Below, in pieces: positions 16,142 to 24,666 of a stretch of 64,000 bases of DNA; within the stretch, counting starts at the first letter, position 1, and each line of letters opens with the position of its first letter. Source of the DNA: Butyrivibrio sp. MC2021 (lineage in GTDB: Bacteria > Bacillota > Clostridia > Lachnospirales > Lachnospiraceae). The notes below the pieces were generated by a model. That model was not told the origin of the DNA. It saw only the letters and a list, made by a program, of their open reading frames with translations, and did no database searches. Where the stretch lies: positions 1-64,000 of the forward strand of contig NZ_JHXX01000012.1 in the NCBI RefSeq assembly GCF_000621605.1, written 5' to 3'. The position numbers were made by a program, and so were the translations under genes.

Positions 16142-19100
16142 TTGAGAGAGATAATAGAGCAGTTTCTTAAGGGGAATTTTGAATATACTGAGAAAAAATT
16201 AGACTTCTCCACTCCAAGGGTGGAGCTTTCTTTAGGTACCGGCGAGACCATCGAGGGTACCTTTACTATTTTTGGCCCCGAGAACAGGCTGTCTGAGGGC
16301 CATATCTATTCCAGCGATGTCCGCATGGAGGTTCTCACTCCGGATTTTTCAGGCTCGCCTTATGAGGCATCCTACAGATTCAACGCCATAGGCATGACTC
16401 CGGGAGACGTTCTTCAGGGGGAATTTCGCATTATCTCCAATCAGGGAGAGTATCTGCTTCCCTTTGTGGCCTCCGTCAGACTTGATCATATCGCATCGAG
16501 CCTTGGAGATATCAAGAATTTGTTCCATTTCGCCAATCTGGCCAAGAGTGATTGGGCTGAGGCGGTAGATCTTTTCTATTCCAGGGATTTCATTTCAATA
16601 TTCAAGGGCACTGACGGCCAGTACGAGAGCCTCTACAGAGGTCTGTCTCAGATCCCCGGCAGCCAGCAGAATGTGGAGGAGTTCCTCATTGCCATCAACA
16701 AGAAGCAGCCTGTGACCTATATTCCGGATCAGCAGGAAATTCTTCTTGATTTTTCGGGGCTGTCTCATGACACCACCTTTATGCTCACAAGAAGCGGCTG
16801 GGGCTACACACACCTTCAGGTAAGGCTTGACGGCGATTTCCTCATGCTGGATAAGACTGAGATCAATGAAGAGGATTTCACAGGTAGTTCCTGCAGGGTG
16901 AGGATGAGACTTCGAACAGACAAGCTTCACGCCGGCAACAATTTTGGCTGCATTACCTTCGAAAATGCCTATGTTTCCGTCAGGATCCCTGTTACCGTTT
17001 CCGTGGATTTTGCCGGGAACCATTTCAGAAGTGACTACCACGAGAAGAAAAAGCTCATTGTGGAGCTTATTAAAGTATACGAGAATTTCAGCTGTAAAAA
17101 GATAACTTCCAGAGCCTGGGTTTCCGAGACCGGCAAGATCATTTCCAAGATGAACGCTCTGGATGAGAAGGATCTGGAGTTCAGACTCTATACAGCTCAC
17201 TATTATATAACTGCAGGCAGGGTCAACGAGGGCAAATGGATCCTGGACCATGCCGCAAAAGAAGTGGAGGAAGCACCGGGGGATACCCTTTACTGCTACT
17301 ACCTCTATCTTTCGACTCTCTGCAGCAGAGAGGATGCTTTTATCAACGATATCGCTGAGAGAATGGAGGGGATCTTCAGACGCAATCCCGACGACTGGCG
17401 CATAGCATGGCTTCTTCAGTTTGTGGCTGAGGAGTATTCATCCAGCACTCCCAGGAAGTGGATGATGCTGGAGCAGCAGTTCTCTTTTGGCTCCAGAAGC
17501 CCCATTATCTATATGGAGGCCATGAACCTTCTGAATGAGACACCGTCTATTCTGACAAGGCTTGACGAGTACGAGCTCCATGTCCTTGCCTACGGCGCCA
17601 AAAGGAAAATAATTAACCTCAATCTTATGGACCAGATCGTATACCACGCTCTCAGAGTCAGGAACTACGACAAGAAACTCTTTGATATATTGAGGTCCTG
17701 CTATGAGGTCAAGGAGAGCGACGAAGTACTGGAGGCCATGGTCTCCCTTTTGATAAAAGGCGGTAAGACCGACAGGGCATCCTTTGCCTGGTATGCCAAG
17801 GGTGTGGAGAGAGAGCTTCATATCACAAGACTCTACGAATATTACATGATGTCCATCTATACTGATGCCGAGGGCAATCTTCCCTGTGAGATCAGCAGAA
17901 TGGCCCTTATGTATTTCTCCTATCAGTCGGATCTTGAATACGATAAAAATGCCATTCTCTACAGATATGTTCATGAGCGCAAGGAGGAGTTCCCTGAGCT
18001 CTATGAGAGCTACCAGCCCCAGATAGAGAGGTTTATGCTGGCCCAGCTGGACAAGGGCAGGATCAACAGAGACCTGGGATATTTGTACAAGAACCTTCTG
18101 ACCAAACAGATGGTGGATGCGGCCAATGCTTCCAGAGTCCTCAGCGTCCTTTACACAGCGGAGATCAGGACAGATGACAGACGTATCACTTCTGTTCATG
18201 TAATATATGACAAGTGTGAAAGGGAGATGAGATATCCCCTGACCGACGGTGTGGCCTACGTTCCGCTGTATGGAACTGACTTCTGTGTCATTCTTTCCGA
18301 CAGGCAGGAAAACAGATATGCAGCCAGTGTTCCCTACAGCAGCACCAGACTTATGGCTCCCGGAAGGATCGCAGCCTATGCCATTCCCTATATCCAGAAG
18401 GGCAAGGAGAACCTGGATCTTTTCCTCTGCGACCTGGGCAAAAATGCCTACACCATCAACATGGACAATGTGGGCAGATACAAGGACCTTGCGGCTTCCG
18501 AATTTGTAAGGAAGAGCTGCAGGGATGAGATCAGAAACAATCTTGTCCGTTTCTACTATGACAATGATTTTACAAGGCAGCTGACGGAGTACCTTATGGA
18601 GATTGATCCTTCGGGACTTCAGACCAAGGAGAGAAACGAGATCCTTGAGTTGATGGTAATGGGCGGCCTTTATGACAGGGCTCTTGAGTGGGTCAGGAAC
18701 TACGGAACCTATGGCGTGGATCCCAAGATCATATTGAGACTTTGCGGAAGGCTCATAGACAGGGATGCCCTTCCGGGAACCTGGCCCGAGACTGAGATTG
18801 CATTTTATGCCTTCGCCAGCAGCAAATATGACGAGCAGCTTCTCAAATACCTGGTGGCCAATTATAACGGCACCGTCAAGGGTATGAGAAATATCTGGAA
18901 GGCTGCCGAGTCCTTCGGAATAGATACATATCATCTTTCCGAGAGGATACTTATTCAGATGATGTACAGCGGCTCCTACGTGGGAGAGAAGAATGTGATC
19001 TACGAATCCTACGTGCGAAGCGGCGCCAATACCGATATTGAGCTGGCATTTCTTGCCTGCAACAGCTATGACAATTTTGTTCACGGCAAGGTTGCGGATA

Positions 19101-19723
19101 AGTATTTATTCGAAAGAATCGAGAAGCTGGCTCAGGAGAGACTTCCTCTCAACGGAGTGTGCAAGCTTTCTTACCTTCGTCACTACGCCAGTGAGAAGAA
19201 GGCTGAGGAGGAGTACAATCCCGAGGTGGTTATCAGCTTTTTGAGAGAGCTTCTTGATCAGGGAATCTTTTTCCCCTTCTTTATGGATTATTCGGAGCTC
19301 TGTCCCGATATGCTGCAGTTCTCCGACAAGACCATGATAGAGTACAGGACCCTTCCGGGCACCAGCTGTGTTCTTCACTACAGACTTGCCGGGGGAGAGG
19401 ACAATGAGTACCACAGCATGGAGATGAGGGAGATGTACGACGGCATTTATGTCTGCTCCTTTGTACTGTTCTTCGGAGAGCAGCTTCAGTACTATGTCTC
19501 CGAGGAGAGAAGCGACGGAAGCGCCATCACCACAGAGAGCGGAATGGTCTCCAAGAGTGATATCGTCAAGAACGGCTTCAATTCAAGATACAGCCTTATC
19601 AACGACATCATGATCGGAGAGACCCTTCAGGACTACGACACCGTTGATAAACTGCTGGCGCAGTATTACAAGAAAAAATCTTTATGCGATCATTTATTTA
19701 AACCCTTGAAAGAGGATCAGTGA
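16142..19723 (+). CDS. DUF5717-like giant protein, Ig-like domains plus helical repeats
   Basis: A 1193-residue protein that I associate with the uncharacterised DUF5717 family of Lachnospiraceae; this is from memory, not a search. There is no signal peptide or membrane helix. Residues 20-115 and about 195-292 look like two beta-sandwich (Ig-like) domains. From about 300 to 1050 the sequence is almost wholly helical with many Tyr, Leu and Arg residues spaced as in TPR or other solenoid repeats. Another beta-rich domain follows near 1090-1170. The TTG start at 16142 is preceded by GGGGTGAG (16131-16138). It is the first gene of a tight four-gene operon; its TGA stop overlaps the next start. 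It is probably a cytosolic scaffold, but its function is unknown. Confidence 0.85.
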   Translation: MREIIEQFLKGNFEYTEKKLDFSTPRVELSLGTGETIEGTFTIFGPENRLSEGHIYSSDVRMEVLTPDFSGSPYEASYRFNAIGMTPGDVLQGEFRIISNQGEYLLPFVASVRLDHIASSLGDIKNLFHFANLAKSDWAEAVDLFYSRDFISIFKGTDGQYESLYRGLSQIPGSQQNVEEFLIAINKKQPVTYIPDQQEILLDFSGLSHDTTFMLTRSGWGYTHLQVRLDGDFLMLDKTEINEEDFTGSSCRVRMRLRTDKLHAGNNFGCITFENAYVSVRIPVTVSVDFAGNHFRSDYHEKKKLIVELIKVYENFSCKKITSRAWVSETGKIISKMNALDEKDLEFRLYTAHYYITAGRVNEGKWILDHAAKEVEEAPGDTLYCYYLYLSTLCSREDAFINDIAERMEGIFRRNPDDWRIAWLLQFVAEEYSSSTPRKWMMLEQQFSFGSRSPIIYMEAMNLLNETPSILTRLDEYELHVLAYGAKRKIINLNLMDQIVYHALRVRNYDKKLFDILRSCYEVKESDEVLEAMVSLLIKGGKTDRASFAWYAKGVERELHITRLYEYYMMSIYTDAEGNLPCEISRMALMYFSYQSDLEYDKNAILYRYVHERKEEFPELYESYQPQIERFMLAQLDKGRINRDLGYLYKNLLTKQMVDAANASRVLSVLYTAEIRTDDRRITSVHVIYDKCEREMRYPLTDGVAYVPLYGTDFCVILSDRQENRYAASVPYSSTRLMAPGRIAAYAIPYIQKGKENLDLFLCDLGKNAYTINMDNVGRYKDLAASEFVRKSCRDEIRNNLVRFYYDNDFTRQLTEYLMEIDPSGLQTKERNEILELMVMGGLYDRALEWVRNYGTYGVDPKIILRLCGRLIDRDALPGTWPETEIAFYAFASSKYDEQLLKYLVANYNGTVKGMRNIWKAAESFGIDTYHLSERILIQMMYSGSYVGEKNVIYESYVRSGANTDIELAFLACNSYDNFVHGKVADKYLFERIEKLAQERLPLNGVCKLSYLRHYASEKKAEEEYNPEVVISFLRELLDQGIFFPFFMDYSELCPDMLQFSDKTMIEYRTLPGTSCVLHYRLAGGEDNEYHSMEMREMYDGIYVCSFVLFFGEQLQYYVSEERSDGSAITTESGMVSKSDIVKNGFNSRYSLINDIMIGETLQDYDTVDKLLAQYYKKKSLCDHLFKPLKEDQ

Positions 19724-21027
19724 TTATGCTTTTTGGAAGTGCGGATGAAAAACGCTTTGTACTGGGCTACGATCTGGGGGAGAAGGTTTCACAGATAAGC
19801 TTTCTTGCCTCCGATGCGGACATGCCGGAGACGTTGTCAGTACTGGCGGGAGCTGAACTTTATAATATTCCCACAGTCCTTTGCAAGAGGAAGGATGTGA
19901 ATCAGTGGTTCTACGGTAAGGAAGCTGTGCGTCACATCCGGGAGGGAGACGGAATCCCCGTGAACAACCTTCTTGCGTCGGCCAGGGAAGGCAAGCCGGT
20001 CAAGGTGGGGGATTCGGAGTATGACCCCATTGCCCTTCTTACTCTTTTTATAAAAAGAAGTCTTTCCCTGCTGTCCATGGAGCTGTCTCTGGACATGGTG
20101 GAAGCCATTATGTTCACCACCGGAAGCCTTGACCACAGAATGGTTCAGGTCCTTAATGCGGTGACAGCGGCACTGGAGCTTAAGACCACCAACATCTTTT
20201 ACCAGAGTCATGAGGAGAGTTTTTTCAACTATATGCTGTATCAGCCCGATGAGCTGATGCACCACACCATCCTGGCCTGTGACTATGATCTGGAGAATAT
20301 GAACATTTTCCGGATGAACCTCAATCACAACACCAAGCCGGTGGTGGCAACCATAGATGTCAAGAACTACGATAGCTTAAGGCTCGGGCCCGACGGCTTT
20401 CCCAAGGATGCGGCCCTGTTCCACAGGACCTGCGACAGGCTGGATGATGAGTTTTTGACCATAATGCAGAAGATATGTTCCGAGAGGATCGTTTCCACCA
20501 TATTTTTGCTGGGTGACGGCTTCCATGAAAAATGGACCAAGAGATCCCTGGAGTTTTTGTGCAGAACAAGGCGTGTTTTCCAGGGCAACAACCTCTTTAG
20601 CAAGGGGGCCAGCATTGCGGCCAGAGAGAGGATCCGTCCCACTCTGGTGGACAAAAAATATGTCTTCCTGGGGGAGGACAAGCTCAAGGCCAACCTTGGA
20701 ATGAATCTTTTAAAATGCGGAAAGGAAGTGTATTTTGCCCTTCTGGACGCAGGTGTTAACTGGTATGAGGCCGAGAATTCTTTTGACATAATCATGGATC
20801 CCAGCGGCATCATCAATATTCAGGTTACACCTCTTACAGGCAAGAGCCCAAGACTTGTGCAGTTCTATCTGGAGGGTCTGGAGAAGAGACCCAACGGAAC
20901 CACAAGACTTCACATATCACTGGATATGCCCTCCGTGGACGAGGTCAATGTGAAGGTCCAGGATATGGGCTTTGGAGAACTATTCCCGGGAACCGGACAG
21001 GTCTGGGAGCAGCTTATTGAATTGTAA
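19720..21027 (+). CDS. DUF5716-like protein, possible divergent actin/Hsp70-fold ATPase
   Basis: A 435-residue protein that I associate with the uncharacterised DUF5716 family. Three features suggest an actin/Hsp70 (ASKHA) fold: GYDLG at residues 16-20 resembles the phosphate-1 loop, VSTIFLLGDGF (258-268) resembles the adenosine motif, and NLFSKGASIAA (about 290-300) resembles the helix that follows it in Hsp70. The last 100 residues are beta-rich, as in an Hsp70 substrate domain. GTG 19720 overlaps the upstream stop by four bases; ATG 19726 is an equally good start, ten bases after AGAGG (19711-19715). Function is unknown. Its partner is probably the giant helical protein encoded upstream. 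Confidence 0.8.
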   Translation: MIMLFGSADEKRFVLGYDLGEKVSQISFLASDADMPETLSVLAGAELYNIPTVLCKRKDVNQWFYGKEAVRHIREGDGIPVNNLLASAREGKPVKVGDSEYDPIALLTLFIKRSLSLLSMELSLDMVEAIMFTTGSLDHRMVQVLNAVTAALELKTTNIFYQSHEESFFNYMLYQPDELMHHTILACDYDLENMNIFRMNLNHNTKPVVATIDVKNYDSLRLGPDGFPKDAALFHRTCDRLDDEFLTIMQKICSERIVSTIFLLGDGFHEKWTKRSLEFLCRTRRVFQGNNLFSKGASIAARERIRPTLVDKKYVFLGEDKLKANLGMNLLKCGKEVYFALLDAGVNWYEAENSFDIIMDPSGIINIQVTPLTGKSPRLVQFYLEGLEKRPNGTTRLHISLDMPSVDEVNVKVQDMGFGELFPGTGQVWEQLIEL

Positions 21028-21041
21028 TCAGGGAGCGTTTT

Positions 21042-21890
21042 ATGAGCAGACCAATTCTTTGTATAGGAACCTATGCAAAAGAGCCCTACAACATAGAGAG
21101 GATCGGGCGAAATGTATATTGTATAGAGGAGCTTTGCTACTGCCTGGTTCAGAACGCCTTTCTTCTGGATGAGGAGAGCTTTGACAGAGAGCTTTTTAAC
21201 TGGATAGACAGAGAGTGCTCTCTCACGAGGCTGGCGGACGAACTCAGGAACATGGCGGCCAAGCGCTGCTCCATGGCTTCCATTGCAGGAACCATTCTGG
21301 ACTACGTGGGCTACAACTCCAAGGAAGAGGTGGACAGGACCGAGGAGATCCTTCGTGAGAACGCCGGCATGGACATCTACAAGAAGAAGCTGGCAAGAGC
21401 CGAGTTTCTTATGAAGAATGAGAAATTCAGCATGGCCTTCAAGGAATACGAGTTTCTTCTTAATAACACCCCGGACATAGACAGGAAGCTTCGGGCCAGG
21501 ATTGAGCACAACGAAGGCGTCATGTATGCCAAGCTGTTCCTCTTTGACATGGCAGCCAAGATGTTTGCCAAGGCCTATGAGGATGACCACAACTACGAGT
21601 CCTATCTGCAGTATTTATCTGCTGTGAGAATGGGACTTACGGATAAGCAATACGTCTCCTTTATAGCAGAGAACGAGGACGCCTATGAGGCCTCTCTGGA
21701 GCTTGAAGCCAGAATGAATGAGGCGGCGGATCTCTACGCTGCGGGGGAGGACAATCTTATGCTCAAGAGCCTTCTGGTCTACAAGGCCGAGGGCAAGATG
21801 CATGAGTACTATGAGAAGGTAGGAAGCCTTACTGAGGAGCTCAAGGAAGATTATAGATATGTAGTCAAGGAAAAAAGTGTGAGCAGGTGA
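21042..21890 (+). CDS. TPR-like helical protein of unknown function
   Basis: A 282-residue soluble protein. The first 100 residues contain Cys-rich stretches (residues about 6-36) and a helical region I do not recognise. Residues about 113-200 form TPR-like helix pairs, with an FSMAFKEYEFLL helix and an FDMAAKMFAKAYEDD helix at similar spacing. The C terminus is also helical. It lies 14 bases after the DUF5716-like gene and four bases before the next, so it is translationally coupled. A protein-protein adaptor within the same complex is the simplest guess. Confidence 0.75.
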   Translation: MSRPILCIGTYAKEPYNIERIGRNVYCIEELCYCLVQNAFLLDEESFDRELFNWIDRECSLTRLADELRNMAAKRCSMASIAGTILDYVGYNSKEEVDRTEEILRENAGMDIYKKKLARAEFLMKNEKFSMAFKEYEFLLNNTPDIDRKLRARIEHNEGVMYAKLFLFDMAAKMFAKAYEDDHNYESYLQYLSAVRMGLTDKQYVSFIAENEDAYEASLELEARMNEAADLYAAGEDNLMLKSLLVYKAEGKMHEYYEKVGSLTEELKEDYRYVVKEKSVSR

Positions 21891-21894
21891 GATA

Positions 21895-23088
21895 ATGGGG
21901 ATATTCGACACCATCTTTGGAAGAAACACCAAAATTGATACCGCTACCAAGAACGAACTGGAGAGCTGGAGTGATATTGTCTATACCAGAAAAGATCTGG
22001 ATATGGACGACCCGGTTCAGCGAAGGGAATATATAAACAGCTGTCTTCAGCAGATGGAGGAGGCTGCCAGGGAACTGGATGTACTGGAGATGGAGTACAA
22101 CGACGTCACCAGCCATCTGAGGGACATGGAGGAGATAGATGCCCTTCCGCCGGAGCAGAGAGCGGAGATCAACGTCTGTGCCTCCAGGATCCTGGAATCC
22201 CAGGAGAAGCAGGACAAATACAATAAGCGCAAGAACCGCATAACCGATGCGGAGTATGAGCACATGGAGAGGCTTGAGAAGGAAGCTGTCTCCGGTATCA
22301 AAAAGCTCTCCGAAGCCGAGAACTACCAGAAGAAGATCCGTAACGACTTAAAGCGTCTGGACGGGGAGCATGAGGCCTATCTTTTCAGACAGGAGGAGCT
22401 TCAGAAGGCTATCGACAACTCCAAGAATCTGATCATAATTGTGGGAGTTGCTCTTTTACTTATAATAATCCTGCTGCTTGTACTGCAGTACGGGCTGGGG
22501 CTCAACGTCATATACGGCTACATGGTGGCTGTGCTTCTGGCGGGAGGCGCCGTAACTCTTTTATATGTTCACAGCACCAATGCCCAGCTTGAGATGAAGG
22601 GTGTCAAGAAGTCCATTTCAAGGCTCATCATGCTGCAGAACCAGGTCAAGATCAGATATGTCAACAACACCAATCTCATAGATTATCTCTGCCTTAAGTA
22701 TGGCGTTAACAGCGCCAAGGAGCTCACAGCCCTTTACGAGAAGTATCTTCAGGAGAAAAAGGACCGTGAGATGGTGGAGGATGCCCGCAAGCTCCTGGAT
22801 GCCAATCAGAAGGATCTTGTATTCATGCTCCGTCACTACAGGGTCAAGGATCCTGATATCTGGCTTCACCAGATCGAGGCCCTTCTTGATCACAACGAAG
22901 AGGTGGAGATCCGACACGCCCTGAACGTTCAGCGCTCCAAGCTCAGGAAGCGCATGGAATACAACAGGGATGTGGTTGCCGGCAATGCCAAGCTGGAGAT
23001 CGAGGATATGGCCCGGCAGTATCCCGAATACACCCAGGAAATCCTGGATATGGTTTCCCGCTATGAAGATAAATATCCCAACGAATAG
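21895..23088 (+). CDS. Coiled-coil protein with two central membrane helices
   Basis: A 397-residue protein with long charged coiled coils on both sides of a hydrophobic hairpin (helices about 178-199 and 204-225). Both coiled-coil arms should face the cytosol. The ribosome site overlaps the stop of the previous gene (GGTGAG, then ATG 21895). As the last gene of the operon and the only one with membrane segments, it may anchor the DUF5717/DUF5716/TPR proteins to the membrane. No enzyme motif was seen. Confidence 0.78.
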   Translation: MGIFDTIFGRNTKIDTATKNELESWSDIVYTRKDLDMDDPVQRREYINSCLQQMEEAARELDVLEMEYNDVTSHLRDMEEIDALPPEQRAEINVCASRILESQEKQDKYNKRKNRITDAEYEHMERLEKEAVSGIKKLSEAENYQKKIRNDLKRLDGEHEAYLFRQEELQKAIDNSKNLIIIVGVALLLIIILLLVLQYGLGLNVIYGYMVAVLLAGGAVTLLYVHSTNAQLEMKGVKKSISRLIMLQNQVKIRYVNNTNLIDYLCLKYGVNSAKELTALYEKYLQEKKDREMVEDARKLLDANQKDLVFMLRHYRVKDPDIWLHQIEALLDHNEEVEIRHALNVQRSKLRKRMEYNRDVVAGNAKLEIEDMARQYPEYTQEILDMVSRYEDKYPNE

Positions 23089-23125
23089 GGTACAGAATAT
23101 ACTTTATTCTTGTTAAAAATGATGA

Positions 23126-23179
23126 TTGCCACAGACACGGTATGATGTTATTATTGTCGTGTTTGTGGCACATTTTTTT
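23126..23179 (+). promoter_or_regulatory. purF promoter inside a terminator-like inverted repeat
   Basis: TTGCCA (23126-23131) and TATTAT (23149-23154) with 17-base spacing form a strong promoter. The same segment is an inverted repeat: 23127-23139 pairs with 23158-23170 (13 pairs, one G-T) and is followed by a run of Ts (23173-23179). The -35 lies in the left arm and the -10 in the loop. Read as RNA from upstream it would terminate the previous operon; read as DNA it could be an operator. Confidence 0.6.
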
Positions 23180-23206
23180 ATGAATGCTTCACATGAGGAG
23201 ATTATT

Positions 23207-24649
23207 ATGAACGAAAGCAGGACGGAGAATTATAAACGCCTCGGGGAAGAATGCGGCGTTTTCGGAATGTACGACTTCGACGGAGGCGATGTGGCGGGGT
23301 CCATCTATTACGGCCTTGTTTCCCTTCAGCACAGAGGTCAGGAGAGCTGCGGTATCGCCGTCAGCGAGACCATGGGTCCCAAGGGCAAGGTTTCCAGCTA
23401 CAAGGATATGGGCCTTGTTAATGAGACTTTTACTCCGGAGATTTTAGACAGCCTTAAGGGTGATATAGGCGTCGGTCATGTTCGTTATTCCACAGCAGGC
23501 AGCAGCACCAGAGAGAATGCGCAGCCGCTGGTTCTTAATTATGTTAAGGGTACCCTGGCTATGGCCCACAACGGTAACCTTGTCAACGCACCTGAGCTCA
23601 GACACGAGCTTTCTTACACCGGTGCTATTTTCCAGACAACAATTGATTCAGAGGTAATTGCATATTATATCGCCAGAGAGAGACTTGTTTCCCAGTCTGT
23701 AGAAGAGGCGGTAGGCAGAGCCATGCAGAGGATCAGAGGAGCATACAGCCTTGTTATCATGTCTCCCAGGAAGCTCATCGGAGCAAGAGATCCCTACGGA
23801 TTCAAGCCCCTTGTTATAGGAAGAAGAGAGAACTGCTACGTCCTGGCTTCAGAGACCTGCGCTCTTGACACCATAGGAGCCACATTTATCAGAGACGTTG
23901 AGCCCGGTGAGATCGTCACTATCTCTCCCGAGTACGGAATTCAGTCCGATAAGAGCATGTGTATTTCCAAGGATAAGCATGCCCGTTGTATTTTTGAATA
24001 TATCTATTTTGCAAGGCCCGACAGCACCATCGACGGCATCAGCGTATATGACGCCAGAATAGCCGCAGGCAGATTCCTTGCCAAGGATTCACCGGTGGAT
24101 GCAGACATGGTTGTGGGTGTTCCCGAGTCCGGTAACGTGGCAGCTCTGGGTTATGCCCTGGAATCCGGAATTCCTTACGGACAGGCCTTTGTAAAGAACA
24201 CTTATATAGGAAGAACCTTTATCAAACCCAAACAGAAAAACAGAGAATCCAGTGTTCAGGTCAAGCTCAATGCTTTAAAGAGCGCTGTTTACGGCAAGAA
24301 GATCATTATGATCGACGATTCCATCGTAAGAGGAACCACCTCGGACCGCATTGTGAGAATGCTTCGCGATGCCGGGGCAAAAGAGGTACATATGAGAGTC
24401 AGCTCGCCGCCGTTTTTGTGGCCCTGCTACTTTGGAACCGATGTACCCGCCAGGGATCAGCTCATTGCCTACAACAGGAACGTTGATGACATCTGTAAGA
24501 TCATTGGCGCAGATTCACTGGCATATCTCGGAATAGACAGACTTGAAGAAATGGTTGGCGGCAATCTTGGCATCTGCAAGGGATGCTTTACCGGAAATTA
24601 CCCTGTTGATCCGCCCACAGAAGATATCAGAGGAAGCTACGATAAATAA
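23207..24649 (+). CDS. purF: Amidophosphoribosyltransferase
   Basis: The first committed enzyme of purine synthesis: PRPP plus glutamine gives phosphoribosylamine. ATG 23207 follows GAGGAG (23195-23200) by six bases, giving 480 residues. Residues 1-15 look like the short propeptide of the Bacillus-type enzyme, removed so that Cys16 (in EECGVFG) becomes the N-terminal nucleophile. The phosphoribosyl site is IIMIDDSIVRGTTSD. All four presumed 4Fe-4S ligands are visible: Cys in HARCIFEY, Cys in FLWPCYFG, and both Cys of GICKGCF. This is therefore the oxygen-sensitive Bacillus-type enzyme. purB follows 17 bases downstream. Confidence 0.96.
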   Translation: MNESRTENYKRLGEECGVFGMYDFDGGDVAGSIYYGLVSLQHRGQESCGIAVSETMGPKGKVSSYKDMGLVNETFTPEILDSLKGDIGVGHVRYSTAGSSTRENAQPLVLNYVKGTLAMAHNGNLVNAPELRHELSYTGAIFQTTIDSEVIAYYIARERLVSQSVEEAVGRAMQRIRGAYSLVIMSPRKLIGARDPYGFKPLVIGRRENCYVLASETCALDTIGATFIRDVEPGEIVTISPEYGIQSDKSMCISKDKHARCIFEYIYFARPDSTIDGISVYDARIAAGRFLAKDSPVDADMVVGVPESGNVAALGYALESGIPYGQAFVKNTYIGRTFIKPKQKNRESSVQVKLNALKSAVYGKKIIMIDDSIVRGTTSDRIVRMLRDAGAKEVHMRVSSPPFLWPCYFGTDVPARDQLIAYNRNVDDICKIIGADSLAYLGIDRLEEMVGGNLGICKGCFTGNYPVDPPTEDIRGSYDK

Positions 24650-24666
24650 CCAATAGGAGGAGTATT

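Noticed and set aside
17438..19084. A 548-codon open frame on the minus strand inside the giant DUF5717-like gene
   Set aside because: It is a shadow of the + strand gene: no ribosome site, no recognisable domain, and the + strand frame fits its operon neighbours and has clear domains.
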